In this document: in pieces, positions 11,005 through 21,900 of the stretch | Numbering within the stretch: the first letter of the stretch is position 1 | How the letters are laid out: each line of letters begins with the position of its first letter | Position numbers and translations under genes: made by a program | Notes under the pieces: generated by a model | Seen by the model: the letters and a program-made list of their open reading frames with translations, nothing else | Told to the model about the DNA's origin: nothing | The model's database searches: none | Assembly (NCBI GenBank): GCA_029262995.1 | Contig: JAJCYH010000010.1 | Span: 1-51,333, forward strand | Origin: Saprospiraceae bacterium | Lineage (GTDB): Bacteria > Bacteroidota > Bacteroidia > Chitinophagales > Saprospiraceae | Direction of reading: 5' to 3' | DNA: 51,333 nucleotides

Positions 11005-11050
11005 AAAAAAACGATTTAGAAACAGCTTTTGTCTTGTTTCTAAATCGTTT
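11005..11050 (-). terminator. Rho-independent terminator after the 2490 residue gene
   Basis: A perfect 15-bp inverted repeat (AAACGATTTAGAAAC at 11009-11023 with its complement at 11036-11050) encloses a 12-nt loop. On the minus strand it is followed by a run of T residues (complement of 11005-11010). It lies about 80 bp past the stop codon of the gene ending at 11129 and just upstream of the next gene. It could also act inside the leader of that next gene. Confidence 0.85.
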
Positions 11051-11128
11051 GTACGCAAAGCAAAGTTACAACAAATAAGTCAACCAGGTATGTTCACTTA
11101 AATTATGCAAATTTAATCATCCAATAAA

Positions 11129-14100
11129 TTAGTCTCTCAACAGGGTTATATCTCCGGCAAATACATCCTCTTTTCCATCTATATAAGTCAATTTGATGAC
11201 ATATACATACACACCCTGATTAACATAAGAATCATTCATTGTTCCATCCCAGCCGTATTCTTTTTCATTTGGTGGATGGTTGGGGAGTGCATTAAAAACA
11301 AGATTTCCCCATCTATCATAAATCATCATAGAATTTACTGTAGAAATATATTCATCTGATTGCACAAAAAATACACTATTGTTTGGCGATCCTGTCATAA
11401 AAACATCTGGCAAATAAACATCGAAAACAACTCGCTCTCTAAGAATTATGCAATCTTCCGATTCACAACCATTAATATCTATAACACGAGCACAATATTC
11501 AGCAGCACCATCGGGAACAACATCTATTTCCCAACATAATTCAGGAGAGCCACTACAAAAAACTTTGCCATCAACAGTCCATTCAATAAATTCGATTTCT
11601 GAAATATCTACTGGATTGACCAGTTGCAAACGAATTGAACCAGCATCTTCTTCAACTTCTCTATCCTCACCTGCATTTACAGTTAAAGGTCCCGGTTCAC
11701 TTACTACAATATCTTCCAATGAAAATTGGCATCCGTTAGAATCTTCAATTAATAAGTTATACGTTCCTGGCGCCAAATTATCAAAAAGCTCATTACTTGT
11801 CCAACTAAGCCCTCCATCTATTGAGTATAAATTTTCATTTCCAGAATCAATTGAAGCGATGATGATGCTACCAGAATTTTCATCTGCACAAGGCGAGTCT
11901 AACACTTCAGTATCCACTATTGGAAGTATATTAATCTGAAGTTCGACAAATACTTCTTCACAAGGGGTATTATTATAAAACCCGTAGGTCAAGATGTATT
12001 GTCCAGGACCATAATCAATGGCATTGAAATAAGTATTCCCTTGGGAATCAGTCAGAAGATCCTCTCCATTCAATTCCCACAACCCTCCTTCATCAGAATT
12101 ACTGAGATAGTCTTCCAATATAACGCTTTGATCATGTGCGATACAATCATTATCATTTATAACTACACCGGCTGAATTTTGATTTACAATTTCAATACCT
12201 ATTAGTGCAAATTGATTACAATCTATTGAAGGCAATATTTCAGGAGTGTATTGTAAAGTATAAATTCCACTCCTTGCCGAAGCAAGGTTTAGTATAGTAT
12301 TTGTAATGTTTAATTCTTCTGGTCCTGAAACAAAACTCCAGCTTCCTGGTTCAATTTCCACGGACTCCAATTGACTCAAGTCAAATGTTCCTATAGAATT
12401 ACATATTGCTTGTGGTTGATTTAATAATAGATTTGGACAATTACAATCTATAATTTCAAATACAGTTTCATAAGACCTTTCATCACAAGTAATAGACCCG
12501 GTTTCAGTAGTAAAAGTAAATGTCAAGAGTTCTCCAATATCATCAATATCAAAACAGACATTTCCTATATCGCTTGCATCACCATCAAAATTCTCTGGAG
12601 ATGACCAGCTACCAACTACGCCAGATAAATAATCATTTAAGTCAACGCAGTTATCAGCAATAACACTTTGAACATTACAAACTTTTGCATCAGGTACATG
12701 ATTTACAGAAGGAGGAGAAACAAACTGCAATGATATTTGTCCAAAATCAGGACATCCTTCAGGAACTGATTCTAAAGTATATTGAAAAAGGTAAAATCCA
12801 TCAAGATTATTAATCGGAAATATTGTTGAATTTTGTATATCAACAGCAGGGGTTCCATTTATAAAACTCCAGCTTCCTGCTGGGGAGCCTATTTGCAAAT
12901 AATCATTTAAATCTACATCAGGTCCATCATTACATAGAGGTGTTGGAGGAACAAAGGCAACAAATGGGCAATTGCAGTTTCTCACAATCACATCCATAGA
13001 ATATATACTTTCCTCACATGGCAATAGTGCTGTATTTGTCGTATAAGTAAAACTATAAATACCTGGATTATAACCTTCAAAATCAACTGCAAATATATCA
13101 TCAATAATCCCATTATTGTATTCATCTGGAGCAGTCCAAATTCCGGAAGCACCAGAAACGTAGTTGTTTAGATCTAATGTTGTAGGATAAACTGTAATAC
13201 TTGTGCCATTACAAGCAAACTCCTCATCTGAAACCACAGCTTCAGGTGGCTCATAGATATTAAGTGTTTGGGTCACTGTATTAATACAGGAACCTCCGAC
13301 AGGATTAGTAAAGCTAAAACTTAGCTCATAAAGTCCTGGCTCTCTATCCAGTGCTAAAATTGAATTTGCTACCAATGCAGAATTATCGGGTCCATTGATT
13401 GACCAAGTACCAGCACGATTTTCTGGATTTATTAAAAAATCTCGGAGAACCAAAGTTCCACCGGTATTACACAAGTCAACCAAAGGCGAAATATCTAAAA
13501 CAGGACATGAGCAATCTATAACTTCAACTGTTACGGTTCTTGTCAAACTTGGGCATGCCGATATAACATCTTCAACAGTATAGAAGAAACGATAATCGCC
13601 TACTTGTTGTCCTTCAAATGAAACGACATTATCCACATCAATAGAAATCCCCATTTCATTAGTAGACCATACTCCAGCATCTGCCAGCACTATAAAATCA
13701 TCTAAATCAATTGTAACAGATCCGTTACCAGTATCTTCATTACACACTGACAACTCTTTTATTAATTCCGCTTCAAATCTACCATATACCTTTAAAGCAA
13801 CTGAAGAGTCTCTTTGACATCCTGGTGATAGGTTTGGATCCGTAAGACTAAGGGTGATAATATAATCTCCTTCCATAGTATTCTGATCAAGAATCATTTG
13901 ACTACCCAATATTTCAATCGCTGCGGGAGAGATACTCCAAGTTCCATCTTCATTGGTTACTTTTAAGAGGTTTAAATCAAAAGTATCTACAGTGTTACAA
14001 AAATCAGGAGGTCTGTTTATGGCTACACTTGGGCAAGAACAGTCAAGTACTGTGATAACGAATGGGAAGGTCCTATCAACACAAGGAAATACCGCTGAAT

Positions 14101-17100
14101 TGCTTACAAATCTATATTGATAATTCCCAGGAATTCTGCCTGTAAAATCTATAGATTCAGGATTGGCAACAGGCAAATTATTATTATCTAACCAATTACC
14201 TGAAACTCCATTCTCGAAACTGGTTAGATCCAGCATTGTAGCAAGAGAACCATCGTCAATGTTACATACTTCAGTACCCATTGCATTCAGTGCATCTGTC
14301 ACAGGATCGAATTGCAAAACCGTAAAATCATCTTCACCTGAACAAGCCGATTGACCAGAACCAAGAATTACGCTAAGATTATAGGTTCCTCCTTCAAATA
14401 CCTCAACAGTTTGTTTAGTTCCAATTACCACTCCAGCATCATTAAACCATGTATATTCATCGAACCCTTGACCACCATCAAGTATTATACTACTTCCTGT
14501 ACACAGATTGGCTCCATCAATTTCGGGATTTAATTGTGAGTTTTCTTCTATTAATATTATTTTAGAATTAATACATCCACCATCAGATACTACCATAACA
14601 TTCCATTCTCCAATAGCTGAAATATTGGCAGTTTGTGTGGTTATCATTTCACCATTTGGTCCATTCCATAGATATGAAAACCCAGCATTTCCTTGGACCG
14701 TAAGCACAGTTTCTGACCCGGGACAAATTGCGCGAGAACCTGTGACTATAACTGGTGGAATAGGATTTACAACAACCGTAACACTATCAATTACTTCACA
14801 ATCTTCATTGGTTTCAGCAACTAAATAATAAGTTATTGTATCCAAAGGTGAGTCTAAAAAACTACTTCCATTTTCACCATTAGACCAATTATAGTCTACG
14901 TATTCATTGTCGTTTGTAACTGTTACCGTGATTTCTGTTCCAGCACAAATAGTATCATTAGGCAATACTTCAAATTGTGGCAATTGTATCGGAGGTAATT
15001 CTAAATCTATATAGTCAATACAGCCGTTTGCTGAAATACCCAACAACAAATACGTACCGAATTTTTCAGCTAAATATGAAATGTTATCACCAAATTGGGT
15101 AGCAACCAATTCGGCATTTAGGATTGTCATTCCATCGTAAACCCAATCTCCATCTTCATCATAATATAATTCAAAGTTTACAAACTGATTATCTCTTTCA
15201 TATCCAGACAATAGAAATATGGAACCTTGGCATTCTACTACCTCTAAAACCATATCTGGTCCATTATCAACTGTTAATTCTGTTTCAACTGTATACTCAC
15301 AACCATGATCGTCAATTACGGTTCCAAAAATAGTATATGTTCTAGCACTTGATTTTTCTTCATTAATAATTAGATTCTGGTCATTGTCTCCATTTTCGTA
15401 GTCCAATCCTCCCGGTGAGGATTGCCATAAGAATTCGTAGGGTCCTGTTCCTGCCGATTCAAATTCAAGAAATAACTCAGGCAAATCTTCTATGCCATCT
15501 TTACAAACTCCTGTATATGGGTTGATTATTTCTGGGTAAAGTGGTTCTACTATTTCATATTCAAGAAATTCAAGTTTAGAGCAACCAAACTCATCAGTTA
15601 CCGTTAACTGAATCTGATATACCCCTGGCCCAAGATCAGGGTCTAAAGGTAAGGTAATTGTTGAATTTTTTGATCCATCTTCCCAAAGATAATTATATGG
15701 TCCCCCATCACCACCACTGACAAGTGGTTCAATCTCTCGAGGATCCTGATAACATATATAATAAGGATCATCGCCTTCAATTACAATTTCTGGATATACG
15801 ATGACCTCTATAATTGTTCTGGGTCCTTCACAAATAGATTCTGGATCTGAAGCATATGCTTCATAAAGTACGATTTCAACGTCTTCGCCTTCATTTTCAA
15901 TTTGATCAGCTATAACACCTACTCCACCCGTAAACTCCCAATCCGAAGCGCCCGAAGTATTTCCTTCTTCGATTACCGTTACGGTTATATCTGTATCTGA
16001 GCCATCTTCAGTTTCTACAGGAATATTCAATACATCATCACTGCACATTTCAGTATCTTCAGCAAGAATAAAAACCAAAGAGGTGCAATCAATAATGGCA
16101 TTGAAGGTCACAGGAGTGTCTCCCGAACATGAATTATTACTCCAACACCCGGTCTGTCCATCTGCCATAGTAAAAATATGTACTCTTAGATCTGTAAACT
16201 CTGGATCACCACATTGTGCTATATCATCTAACAGGCCCACTTGAAGGTCAAAACAAAAAGAAACATCGACTGTGCTACCGCAACCTGCTGGCAACCCCCA
16301 CATTGTATTAGGATTACCATCATTCGTACATGTTGGACCTCCTCCATTTGATACAGACCACCAGGCTCCGGGTAGTCCATCACCTTGAGTAAGTGTACCA
16401 GGCCCATATTCTAATCCCAATCCATGTGGAGTATCAATAAGTCCTAAAATAGAACTTGTGGCATTATACTCAACCTCTTCCTCTTCCAACCAAAACCATG
16501 AACCTCCAGGTCCTTGTATGTCTATTGCCAAGGCATCCAAATCCCATCCACCTCCTAAAGTTGGAATAATACCTTGTATCCACTGACAGTTATTCCCTTG
16601 ACCACCAGGATCAACCGTAAAGGTGACATCATAACAAAAATTTACAATCTCCCCGGGACAGTAAGGTCCTAAAGGATCAGCATCAGGGTATTCTGGTCTT
16701 GTAGGTTCAACGTCTCCATCTGAACATTCAACCAAACTTTCAGTTGTTGTAACACAAACTTCAAATTCACCTGGATCACCACCAGATCCCGTTGAAACTT
16801 CTATATAATATAATTGATTACCACTTACAGCAGTTTCTATAATGTCGCCTGAAGCTACATCTTCACAAACTACCAATGCTCCACCTGAGCATTCTGATTG
16901 TATAATACTTACTACCGGATCTACATTTGACCCCCCGACATTATTGACCACTACTGACATCTCAGTAGCCAACTCATCGGTTTCCACAATAAACCATACA
17001 CCACTTACAGAACAATCTGAATCGCAAGCAAACTCATTACATCCAGTAGCACAGTCTTCACTACCTCCTGTCGTTGGAGATATTGTTGGACCATCACCAC

Positions 17101-18601
17101 ATGATTCACCAAAAGCACATCCCACTAATGGTGTCACTGTAAGTTCAAAGTTTCCACATCCCCCACTAGAAGACGTAATATGTATATAATGGGCGTCAGC
17201 ACCGCAGTTTGGTGTCTCAAATGTATAAGAACCAGCACCCCCGCAGTATGGATCATTTAATAAAGTCAGGCCTCCGCAATCTCCCTCATAAATTTCAATT
17301 CCGATTGTACCTGTCATATCAATATTAGTAAAATCATATTGAGAGCCATCTCCATCTGGTCCTATATACTCAAACCAAACACCTGTTTCAGAACCTCCAC
17401 ATTCATCCAAGCCTTCAATAATTCCACAACAAGTGTTGGTTCCCTCACCAGACCCAAGGCTAGCAGCATTACTACATGCATCATTAGAAGGAGGTTCGTT
17501 TAAAGTAATATCAAATTCAATAGATCCTCCACCAGTTGTAAGTGCTGCTGCGATCAAATAACTTGTATTCCCGTTAACTGTTATTGTGTTGTCTCCTGTT
17601 ATACATGGAAAAACTGGACCAGAACATGAACCTTCAAAAACCAGTAATTCCAAATTCGAACTGAGATTTGTAAAATCTACAGACACTGTTTCAGAGCTTG
17701 TACTAAATTCAAACCAAACTGTAGGATTGATATCAAAGTCACAACCTGAACCAAAGTCGGTTGATTCAGGACAAGCACCTGAGGAATCACCAGAGACTGT
17801 CTCAGCAGCACATGTTGATGAAGGTGTAACGTCATCAGGTGTCTCACAATTATCATTTGAAACAGAAGAAGCGGTTTCTGAAAAAGTCAAATCAAAAGTA
17901 CCAGTGTTATCAAAATCAGAACCAATTTGTATATAATAATTTCCAGCTGCAACGCATTCCAAAACCATTAAAGAGGAACATTCTTCCATAATCTGGGTTG
18001 AGCAGTCGCTATAAAAACCTATTACAGCATTAGAAATTCCACTTGAAACAACTTCAATTTCAAAACTCTCAAGATCTTGAGCAACAAAGTAAGAATACCA
18101 AACAGTGGCATTTCCATCAGAACCGCATAAGGATAAATCAGAATCAGAACATGAGTTGTCCTCTCCTGAAATTCCACCTGTTGCATCTGCAGCAGATGAA
18201 CAATCATCATTTAAGGGAGGAGAATCTGTAACTATTGAAAAATCACCATTTACCAAAATATAGTATTGAGTTCCTGGTGATGTAGCTACAACTATACCAT
18301 TACCACACCCATCAATAAAATTCAAAGAGCCACAAGAACCATCAAACAATTCATAATCTGTTCCAGAAATCGTAAACTCTGGGAGAGCATCATTGGTACT
18401 AAAATTAAACCAAGTACCATCTAGGCCAATCATACAAGCCGTAGCTTCAACATCAGGAGTAGTTCCTGCATCTCCAACATCAGACTCACTATCTCCACAA
18501 TTAATTGTACCTAAATCATAAGCACTTGAACAGATATCTTGAGATTGTAAAACTTGTAAAGAGATTAAACAAAATATTATAGCTAGGATTCTTTTCATCA
18601 T
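11129..18601 (-). CDS. Giant T9SS type B surface protein with PPC-like domains and C-x-C-P modules
   Basis: This 2490 residue protein has a signal peptide (MMKRILAIIFCLISLQVLQS). Residues about 20-630 hold roughly five cysteine-rich PPC-like beta-sandwich domains (for example TVWFEFSTSSETVSVDF). Residues about 640-835 form a conserved Cys/Trp-rich domain shared with the 2726 residue neighbour (PYCPGEIVNFCYD, CQWIQGIIP, LEYGPGTL, CTNDGNPNTMWG). Ig/PKD-like segments follow, then four modules of about 178 residues marked by C-x-C-P (anchors near nucleotides 14035, 13505, 12970 and 12435). The end has a SprB-like repeat (YSIDGGLSWTSN) and a type B T9SS domain (VYLPDVFMTG, MMIYDRWGNLVF, YGWDGTMND, NQGVYVYVIK, AGDITLLRD). 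The domain order matches the downstream-numbered neighbour, so the two are paralogues. An adhesive or surface-structural role is inferred. The gene is bounded by terminators on both sides and is probably transcribed alone. Confidence 0.9.
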   Translation of the reverse strand: MMKRILAIIFCLISLQVLQSQDICSSAYDLGTINCGDSESDVGDAGTTPDVEATACMIGLDGTWFNFSTNDALPEFTISGTDYELFDGSCGSLNFIDGCGNGIVVATSPGTQYYILVNGDFSIVTDSPPLNDDCSSAADATGGISGEDNSCSDSDLSLCGSDGNATVWYSYFVAQDLESFEIEVVSSGISNAVIGFYSDCSTQIMEECSSLMVLECVAAGNYYIQIGSDFDNTGTFDLTFSETASSVSNDNCETPDDVTPSSTCAAETVSGDSSGACPESTDFGSGCDFDINPTVWFEFSTSSETVSVDFTNLSSNLELLVFEGSCSGPVFPCITGDNTITVNGNTSYLIAAALTTGGGSIEFDITLNEPPSNDACSNAASLGSGEGTNTCCGIIEGLDECGGSETGVWFEYIGPDGDGSQYDFTNIDMTGTIGIEIYEGDCGGLTLLNDPYCGGAGSYTFETPNCGADAHYIHITSSSGGCGNFELTVTPLVGCAFGESCGDGPTISPTTGGSEDCATGCNEFACDSDCSVSGVWFIVETDELATEMSVVVNNVGGSNVDPVVSIIQSECSGGALVVCEDVASGDIIETAVSGNQLYYIEVSTGSGGDPGEFEVCVTTTESLVECSDGDVEPTRPEYPDADPLGPYCPGEIVNFCYDVTFTVDPGGQGNNCQWIQGIIPTLGGGWDLDALAIDIQGPGGSWFWLEEEEVEYNATSSILGLIDTPHGLGLEYGPGTLTQGDGLPGAWWSVSNGGGPTCTNDGNPNTMWGLPAGCGSTVDVSFCFDLQVGLLDDIAQCGDPEFTDLRVHIFTMADGQTGCWSNNSCSGDTPVTFNAIIDCTSLVFILAEDTEMCSDDVLNIPVETEDGSDTDITVTVIEEGNTSGASDWEFTGGVGVIADQIENEGEDVEIVLYEAYASDPESICEGPRTIIEVIVYPEIVIEGDDPYYICYQDPREIEPLVSGGDGGPYNYLWEDGSKNSTITLPLDPDLGPGVYQIQLTVTDEFGCSKLEFLEYEIVEPLYPEIINPYTGVCKDGIEDLPELFLEFESAGTGPYEFLWQSSPGGLDYENGDNDQNLIINEEKSSARTYTIFGTVIDDHGCEYTVETELTVDNGPDMVLEVVECQGSIFLLSGYERDNQFVNFELYYDEDGDWVYDGMTILNAELVATQFGDNISYLAEKFGTYLLLGISANGCIDYIDLELPPIQLPQFEVLPNDTICAGTEITVTVTNDNEYVDYNWSNGENGSSFLDSPLDTITYYLVAETNEDCEVIDSVTVVVNPIPPVIVTGSRAICPGSETVLTVQGNAGFSYLWNGPNGEMITTQTANISAIGEWNVMVVSDGGCINSKIILIEENSQLNPEIDGANLCTGSSIILDGGQGFDEYTWFNDAGVVIGTKQTVEVFEGGTYNLSVILGSGQSACSGEDDFTVLQFDPVTDALNAMGTEVCNIDDGSLATMLDLTSFENGVSGNWLDNNNLPVANPESIDFTGRIPGNYQYRFVSNSAVFPCVDRTFPFVITVLDCSCPSVAINRPPDFCNTVDTFDLNLLKVTNEDGTWSISPAAIEILGSQMILDQNTMEGDYIITLSLTDPNLSPGCQRDSSVALKVYGRFEAELIKELSVCNEDTGNGSVTIDLDDFIVLADAGVWSTNEMGISIDVDNVVSFEGQQVGDYRFFYTVEDVISACPSLTRTVTVEVIDCSCPVLDISPLVDLCNTGGTLVLRDFLINPENRAGTWSINGPDNSALVANSILALDREPGLYELSFSFTNPVGGSCINTVTQTLNIYEPPEAVVSDEEFACNGTSITVYPTTLDLNNYVSGASGIWTAPDEYNNGIIDDIFAVDFEGYNPGIYSFTYTTNTALLPCEESIYSMDVIVRNCNCPFVAFVPPTPLCNDGPDVDLNDYLQIGSPAGSWSFINGTPAVDIQNSTIFPINNLDGFYLFQYTLESVPEGCPDFGQISLQFVSPPSVNHVPDAKVCNVQSVIADNCVDLNDYLSGVVGSWSSPENFDGDASDIGNVCFDIDDIGELLTFTFTTETGSITCDERSYETVFEIIDCNCPNLLLNQPQAICNSIGTFDLSQLESVEIEPGSWSFVSGPEELNITNTILNLASARSGIYTLQYTPEILPSIDCNQFALIGIEIVNQNSAGVVINDNDCIAHDQSVILEDYLSNSDEGGLWELNGEDLLTDSQGNTYFNAIDYGPGQYILTYGFYNNTPCEEVFVELQINILPIVDTEVLDSPCADENSGSIIIASIDSGNENLYSIDGGLSWTSNELFDNLAPGTYNLLIEDSNGCQFSLEDIVVSEPGPLTVNAGEDREVEEDAGSIRLQLVNPVDISEIEFIEWTVDGKVFCSGSPELCWEIDVVPDGAAEYCARVIDINGCESEDCIILRERVVFDVYLPDVFMTGSPNNSVFFVQSDEYISTVNSMMIYDRWGNLVFNALPNHPPNEKEYGWDGTMNDSYVNQGVYVYVIKLTYIDGKEDVFAGDITLLRD

Positions 18602-18822
18602 TATTTACACATTTAGAGCCTATCGCAATATATTTTGCTTTTCCAATACCATTAGAAAAAATAGGTGTTTTTTTATATCAAAAAAATTGTGATGATTCAA
18701 ATTTAAGGAATACATCTACATTTTAATGATTATAAGATACATTTTAAAGGCCTAAACGCTGTACATACCTCCAAATGTGTAATAATTAAATGTGTTAATT
18801 GTATATATCAGACAAGACATAA
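18602..18822. other. Upstream region of the 2490 residue gene (part of a 316-bp gap)
   Basis: The gap between two giant genes runs from 18602 to 18917. Apart from the terminator at 18823-18852 it is AT-rich and has no open frame of note. One match to the Bacteroidota -7 promoter pattern TAnnTTTG lies on the minus strand at 18698-18705 (TAAATTTG), about 100 bp before the start codon. No convincing -33 TTTG partner is present at the usual spacing, so it is only a weak promoter candidate. Confidence 0.3.
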
Positions 18823-18852
18823 AAAAAGCATCCATCTCCCGATGGATGCTTT
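18823..18852 (-). terminator. Rho-independent terminator after the 2726 residue gene
   Basis: A perfect 11-bp stem (AAGCATCCATC at 18826-18836 and its complement at 18841-18851) with a 4-nt loop is followed on the minus strand by a run of seven T residues. It lies 66 bp beyond the stop codon at 18918 and separates this gene from the next giant gene. Confidence 0.92.
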
Positions 18853-18917
18853 ACGCACACTCTCATAATTATATATCTTAAAATTGTTTTATGTATAAAA
18901 CTCTTTAAAACAACTAT

Positions 18918-21900
18918 TTATCTTAATAAAGTTATATCTCCAGCAAATGAATGCAATTCTCCAAAAACGTCTTCAACTACAATATGGTAAGTAAAAACGC
19001 CTGGCATAACATCTCTTTGTAACCATGTTCCATCCCAACCTTCGTCAGCAATATTTGGTTCATGTTTATCTGTACGTTCAAAAACTATGCCTCCCCATCG
19101 GTCAAGTACCCTAAAAGTGTTAATTGTACTAACATTTTCATTGGTTTGCACAAAAAACATATCATTAATTGTGTATGATAATGGCCTGAAAACATTAGGA
19201 ATATACACATTGACTTCCAATATTTCTTCTATAATCATACAATCTGTATCCAAGCAGCCACTAACATCTTCAACCGAAACACATAATTCATTAATCTTAT
19301 ACGGATCAACTTCAATTGTATAACAATCGTCAATACCTCCATCACAAATAATCTCTCCATCTTGTTCCCATATTATTGAAACGATCTCATCATCCTGTGC
19401 ATTTGTAGACAGTTCCAAAATAAAATATTCATCACCATAATCAACTTCAAGATCCTCTCCAGCAAAGACATTTAAGGATATAGGAGCAGAAATAATTAAA
19501 TTTTCCACTATTGTTTCACACAAATTGCCATCCTGCATCACAATTGTGTAATTGCCAGGACTTAAATTATCAAAGTAATTGTCTTGAGTCCAAGAATTCC
19601 CTCCGTCAATAGAATAGCTGTAATTCTGATCTCCACCGGAGCTATTTATAATCGTTATCATTCCTTCGTTTGGATTAGAACATTCAAACTCTAGTACTTC
19701 AGCTTCGAAATATAATTCATCAATTTCATCTGTCACTAATATTTCATCTACAGAAATACAACCTGACACCTGATTTAAAATTTCAAGCTGATATAAACCT
19801 GCAACATCAATTAATGGATTTTGTTCCATTGTCGATAAAATTGTCATAGTATTCAATTCGGTCCAAGTGAAAATTAAATTTGACCCAATACTCATATCTG
19901 GTCCACCTAAGTTTCCTTCAGGTTTATCGCAAATGAGAGCAAAATCTTCTCCAGCATCTGCTATTGGTATTTCGCTAATAATTATATTAATTCTAGCAGA
20001 ACTTGGTGAACATGGTTCATCAGGAGTCATCAGATAATCAAAATTGTAAATGCCTGGAGTAAGTTCTGCTATTAATAAGCTAGCATCTGTAGGATCAAAT
20101 GATGATCCTGCTGAAATGGTTGAATTATCCAACCACTCTCCTCCAATATCTGCACTTTGCAGCAATGAAAATAAGTCTAACAGTTGATCTTCTCCTTCAC
20201 AATAATTTAAACTGGTTCCAGATCCAACCGCCCTATTTTCTTTTATTTCAAATTCAATTGAAATATTTTGAGGACAAGAGTCTGGAGGCTTGACTAAAGG
20301 AGTATACATAAAAGCATATAGGCCTTCAGTTAAATCTAAAACTGAAAATGATTCCTCGTTAAGACCAATTACTGATGGCCCAGAAATAAAACTCCATATT
20401 CCTTCGACAGACTCTGAACTTACATAATCTTGTAAATTAACAATTTGATTCGAATTGCAAAATGGACCTGGCTCATCTACCTCAAGAAAGGGACACGAAC
20501 ATTCCATGACAATGACTTCCAAAATAGCTGTTTTATCCTCACAAGGACTTATCGCTGAATTACTTGTATAGGAAAATTCAAATCTGTCATTCTCTTGAAA
20601 ACCATCGAAACATATTTTAGTAACATCTGAAAAATCACCAGTATAATTATTTGGAGCCTGCCATTCCCCTGGAACGTCATTTACATATGCACTGAGGTCA
20701 ATACATTCAGGAGCGAGCCAACTGGATTGATTACATACATTTGCCATTGGCAAAACTTCCAAATCAAGAGTTTCTACTACCTCAAAGCTAAATAGGTCTT
20801 TATTATTGCAACCTACTGGAACTATAGATGATAAACTGAACTCAAATGTATATTCGCCTCCCGTAATGCCTAGTATATTTAAGTCATTACCTTGACCAAT
20901 AACAATAACTTCAGGACCATCTATCTGATTCCAGGTACCTGAGCTTACTCCATTTAGTAAATAGTCATCCAAATCTAGTAATTCGACTTCGTTACAAACA
21001 ACTGTGGTGGGAGCAAATGCTATTATCGGACACTCACAATTTTCTACAGTCACAATTAGTATATCGCTTATATTTTTGCACGGGAAAATTGCGGAACTTG
21101 ACATATACTCAAACGAATATTCTCCTGCATTTAATGCTTCAAATGACACCAATCCATCATTGTCAATCAACACAGAGGTATCTAGGCTACGCCACTCTCC
21201 TTCATCACCAATTACAAAATCATCAAGATCAATTTCAACTGGCGCAAATCCAGAATCATCATCGTTGCATGCTAGGAAAGTATTAACAACATCTATCTCT
21301 GGTGCTCCTATAATTTCAAATTGAATGATTTCTTCAAACTTGCATAATGAAGGGATATTTATATCATCAAACCGGTAACTCAAGTTATAAGTACCAGCTT
21401 GTGCATTATCGCTAATGGTTAATTCATTATTTAGTATATCAAAATACTGTCCTGATGGGTTAGGTGTTATTGTCCAAAATCCTGGATTGTCAGATTGGAG
21501 ATATAATGATAAGTCAATTCCCTCTTCTTCAGAACATAGGTCAGGTATGTTTTCTATTTGCAAATTGGGACAAACACAATCCATAATATCAACTAAAACC
21601 AGGTACTCTTCATCTTCACATGGAAATATAGCAGTATTAGTCCTAAAAAAAAATCTATATTGCCCTGATGGTAAATCTTCAAACTCAACAATATTATCAT
21701 TGTCTATTGAAACTTGAGCACTCGTTGATATCCATTCTCCCCCATCTCCTGAGATCCATAAATCGTCAAGATCAATTGAAGTATTTAATGAACCTATAAA
21801 ATTATTGCAAAGCTCAATAGAAGGGGTTAGTTCGGCACTAGGCTCTTCTATGATTAAAAATGGCATATCAATAGTATATTCACAATCCGGTGGTATATTC

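Noticed and set aside
14163-14828. Several overlapping plus-strand frames opposite the 2490 residue gene
   Set aside because: Low-complexity Ser/Thr/Pro-rich products typical of the complement of this gene's acidic, beta-rich codons.
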